Assembly: GCF_000721705.1 (NCBI RefSeq)
Contig: NZ_JOJL01000026.1
Location: 1-64,000, forward strand
Source: Actinoplanes subtropicus
GTDB taxonomy: Bacteria; Actinomycetota; Actinomycetes; Mycobacteriales; Micromonosporaceae
DNA length: 64,000 nt
Direction of reading: 5' to 3'
The position numbers were made by a program, and so were the translations under genes. The notes below the pieces were generated by a model, which did not search any database, was not told the origin of the DNA, and worked only from the letters and a program-made list of their open reading frames with translations. Positions 62,150 to 64,000 of this stretch are shown one piece after another; position 1 is the stretch's first letter; each line of letters begins with the position of its first letter.

Positions 62150-63318
62150 GACGAGTACGCCGAATTCTCGTGCACGTAGGCGTGCGACAGGTCGGTGGTC
62201 CAGATCGTCGCCGTCGCCTCCCCCTCGCGCAGGTTGATCGTGATCGTCACGTCCCGCTTGGAGAGATCCACCTTCGACCGGTCCTCGGCCGCCGCCCCGT
62301 CCTTGCAGATCCACACCCCGTTGATCGCCACGTCCACGCGGTCCGGCTCGAACTTCGCCTGCGTCGTGCCGACCGCCGCGAGAATCCGCCCCCAGTTCGG
62401 GTCGTTGCCGAACAGCGCCGTCTTCACCAGGTTGTTCCCGGCCACTACCCGCCCGGCCTCGACCGCGTCCTCCTCGCTCGCCGCGCCCTCCACGGTGATC
62501 GCGACATGCTTGGTGGCGCCCTCGGCGTCCCTGATCAACTGCTGGGCCAGGTCGTGACACACGGCCGTCACCGCCTCGGTCAGCTCCTCGGGCGAGGGCT
62601 GCACGTTGGACGCGCCGCTGGCCAGCAGCAGCACCGTGTCGTTGGTGGACATGCAGCCGTCGGAGTCGATCCGGTCGAAGGTGACCCGGGTGGCCGCCCG
62701 CAGCGCCGCGTCCAGCACCTCGTTGTCGGCCGACGCGTCGGTGGTGATCACGACGAGCATGGTGGCCAGGGCCGGCGCCAGCATCCCGGCGCCCTTCGCG
62801 ATCCCGCCGACCGACCACCGTTCCCTCTGCACCACGGCGTTCTTGGCGACGGTGTCGGTCGTCATGATCGCTTCGGCCGCCCGCGCACCGCCGTCGGCCG
62901 CCAGGGCCTTGGCCGCCGCGCTGACGCCGGGCAGCAGCTTGTCCATCGGCAGCAGCTCGCCGATCAGCCCGGTCGAGCAGACCGCCACGTCGCCGGCGCC
63001 GATCAGCTGCGGTTTCGCCCCGCCGCGCAGCACCGTCGCGGTGTGCTCGGCGGTCGCGTGCGTGTCCCGGAAGCCCTGCGACCCGGTGCACGCGTTCGCC
63101 CCGCCCGAATTGAGCACGACGGCGCGCACGATGCCGCCCTTGAGCACCTGCTGGCTCCAGAGCACCGGCGCGGCTTTCACCCGGTTGCCGGTGAAGACGC
63201 CGGCCGCGGTGAAATCGGGCCCGTCGTTGACGACCAGCGCGACGTCCGGGTTGCCGGAGGCCTTGAGCCCGGCGGCGACGCCGCTGGCCCGGAACCCCTT
63301 GGGGTGAGTGACGGTCAT
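62146..63318 (-). CDS. argJ: Glutamate N-acetyltransferase / amino-acid acetyltransferase
   Basis: Transfers acetyl from acetylornithine to glutamate, giving the cyclic pathway. The 390-residue proprotein has the autocleavage region [14 protein letters not shown], where cleavage before the Thr of ATML yields alpha and beta chains. [10 protein letters not shown] and NDPNWGRI segments also match. ATG 63318 overlaps the argC stop. Confidence 0.97.
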   Translation of the reverse strand: MTVTHPKGFRASGVAAGLKASGNPDVALVVNDGPDFTAAGVFTGNRVKAAPVLWSQQVLKGGIVRAVVLNSGGANACTGSQGFRDTHATAEHTATVLRGGAKPQLIGAGDVAVCSTGLIGELLPMDKLLPGVSAAAKALAADGGARAAEAIMTTDTVAKNAVVQRERWSVGGIAKGAGMLAPALATMLVVITTDASADNEVLDAALRAATRVTFDRIDSDGCMSTNDTVLLLASGASNVQPSPEELTEAVTAVCHDLAQQLIRDAEGATKHVAITVEGAASEEDAVEAGRVVAGNNLVKTALFGNDPNWGRILAAVGTTQAKFEPDRVDVAINGVWICKDGAAAEDRSKVDLSKRDVTITINLREGEATATIWTTDLSHAYVHENSAYSS

Positions 63319-64000
63319 GGTGCGACTCCGTAGACGGACAGGCCCATCGTCTCGGGCAGGCCGGACATGAGGTTGGCGCACTGCACGGCCTGGCCGGCCG
63401 CGCCCTTGCCGAGGTTGTCGAGCGCGCTGACCACGACGATCCGGCCGGAGTCGACGTCGACGGTGGCCTGCAGATGGCACGCGTTCGAGCCGAAGGTCGC
63501 CGCCGTGTGCGGCCACTGCCCTTCGGGCAGCACATGCACAAAAACCTCGCTTGCGTACGCCTGGGCCAGCACCTCGCGGGGATTTCCCGCCCCCAGGAAA
63601 CGGGCCGTGACCGTCGCCAGGATGCCGCGCGGCATCGGCGCCAGCACCGGCGTCATCGAGAGTGACGTCGCACCGGTGGCCTGCTTGATCTCCGGCACAT
63701 GCTGGTGCGCCCCCACCTTGTAGGGGGACAGGTCACCCATCACCTCGCTGCCCAGCAGGTTGAGCTTGGCGTTACGCCCGGCCCCCGAGGTACCCGAGCC
63801 GGCCACCACGACCACGTCGGCCGGGTCGGCGAGCCCCGCCTGGATCAACGGCGCCAGCGCGAGCGTGACGGTGGCCGCATAACAACCCGTATTCGCCACC
63901 CGGTCGGCGGTCGCGATCAGCTCCCGCTGGCCCGGCAGCTCCGGCAGCCCGTACGTCCACGTGCCGGCGTGCTCACCGCCGTAATACCGCCGCCAGAGCT
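63315..64000 (-). CDS. argC: N-acetyl-gamma-glutamyl-phosphate reductase (partial)
   Basis: Reduces acetylglutamyl phosphate to the semialdehyde. Only the C-terminal two thirds is in the window; the 5' end and the operon promoter lie beyond 64,000. The catalytic Cys is in [20 protein letters not shown] and HQHVPEI also match. First gene in transcription order of the visible arg cluster. Confidence 0.96.
   Translation of the reverse strand, partial: LWRRYYGGEHAGTWTYGLPELPGQRELIATADRVANTGCYAATVTLALAPLIQAGLADPADVVVVAGSGTSGAGRNAKLNLLGSEVMGDLSPYKVGAHQHVPEIKQATGATSLSMTPVLAPMPRGILATVTARFLGAGNPREVLAQAYASEVFVHVLPEGQWPHTAATFGSNACHLQATVDVDSGRIVVVSALDNLGKGAAGQAVQCANLMSGLPETMGLSVYGVAP

Overview
This 64 kb window has very high GC, frequent GTG starts and start/stop overlaps, and actinobacterial regulator families (XRE-DUF5753 with DUF397, PucR, ROK, LacI). 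It also carries the rRNA leader typical of actinomycetes. All this points to a chromosomal segment of a filamentous actinomycete, probably Micromonosporaceae and Actinoplanes-like. The genus is inference; no marker in the window fixes it.

Layout. (1) 1-8.9 kb is mostly housekeeping. It holds the leader and promoter of an rRNA operon leaving the left edge, tyrS with its terminator, a class II polyphosphate kinase, a frameshifted Uma2 gene, an adenylate-kinase paralogue, a PemK/MazF-like protein, a secreted CAP protein, an XRE/DUF397 pair, a SAM methyltransferase and the base-excision glycosylase mpg. (2) 8.9-10.5 kb is a TetR regulator divergent from an SDR protein that has an in-frame 27-bp minisatellite. 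(3) 10.8-17.7 kb is a polyamine/4-aminobutyrate type operon (aldehyde dehydrogenase, then ABC ATPase, binding protein and two permeases), divergent from a PucR activator. (4) 17.6-28.6 kb holds signalling and transport: a REC-PAS-GAF-kinase hybrid, two DHA2-type MFS exporters (one with a TetR regulator and a perfect operator palindrome), tandem membrane-anchored paralogues, a GGDEF-EAL protein and a TauE-type permease. (5) 28.6-33.8 kb is repeat-rich. It has several unrelated short tandem-repeat arrays, an esterase lipoprotein, and a LacI-type sensor without a DNA-binding domain divergent from a ROK regulator. (6) 33.8-39.3 kb holds an FAD oxidase, a TMEM175-type channel, a membrane protein and a second GGDEF-EAL protein. 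(7) 39.2-49.9 kb is a maltose/maltodextrin locus: malE-malF-malG, a GH13 remnant without its catalytic barrel, and an 1,790-residue amylopullulanase, divergent from a LacI-type repressor with a clear operator. (8) 50-57.1 kb holds small membrane, regulator and secreted proteins. (9) 57.2-64 kb is the arginine cluster argC-J-B-D-F-R-H on the minus strand, with overlapping genes and no argG.

The arg cluster, mpg and tyrS look like a conserved backbone. The roughly 48 kb between mpg and argH looks like a variable accessory interval for nutrient uptake (polyamines, maltodextrins), export and signalling.

Most unusual points: the mal-operon gene that keeps only the N- and C-terminal domains of a GH13 enzyme; the LacI-like sensor with no helix-turn-helix; the repeat expansion inside an SDR that lacks the YxxxK motif; unrelated minisatellites clustered in gene-free gaps; and two MalR-box words that recur in swapped order on the two sides of the repressor gene. 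I saw no CRISPR array, insertion sequence, prophage or tRNA gene.
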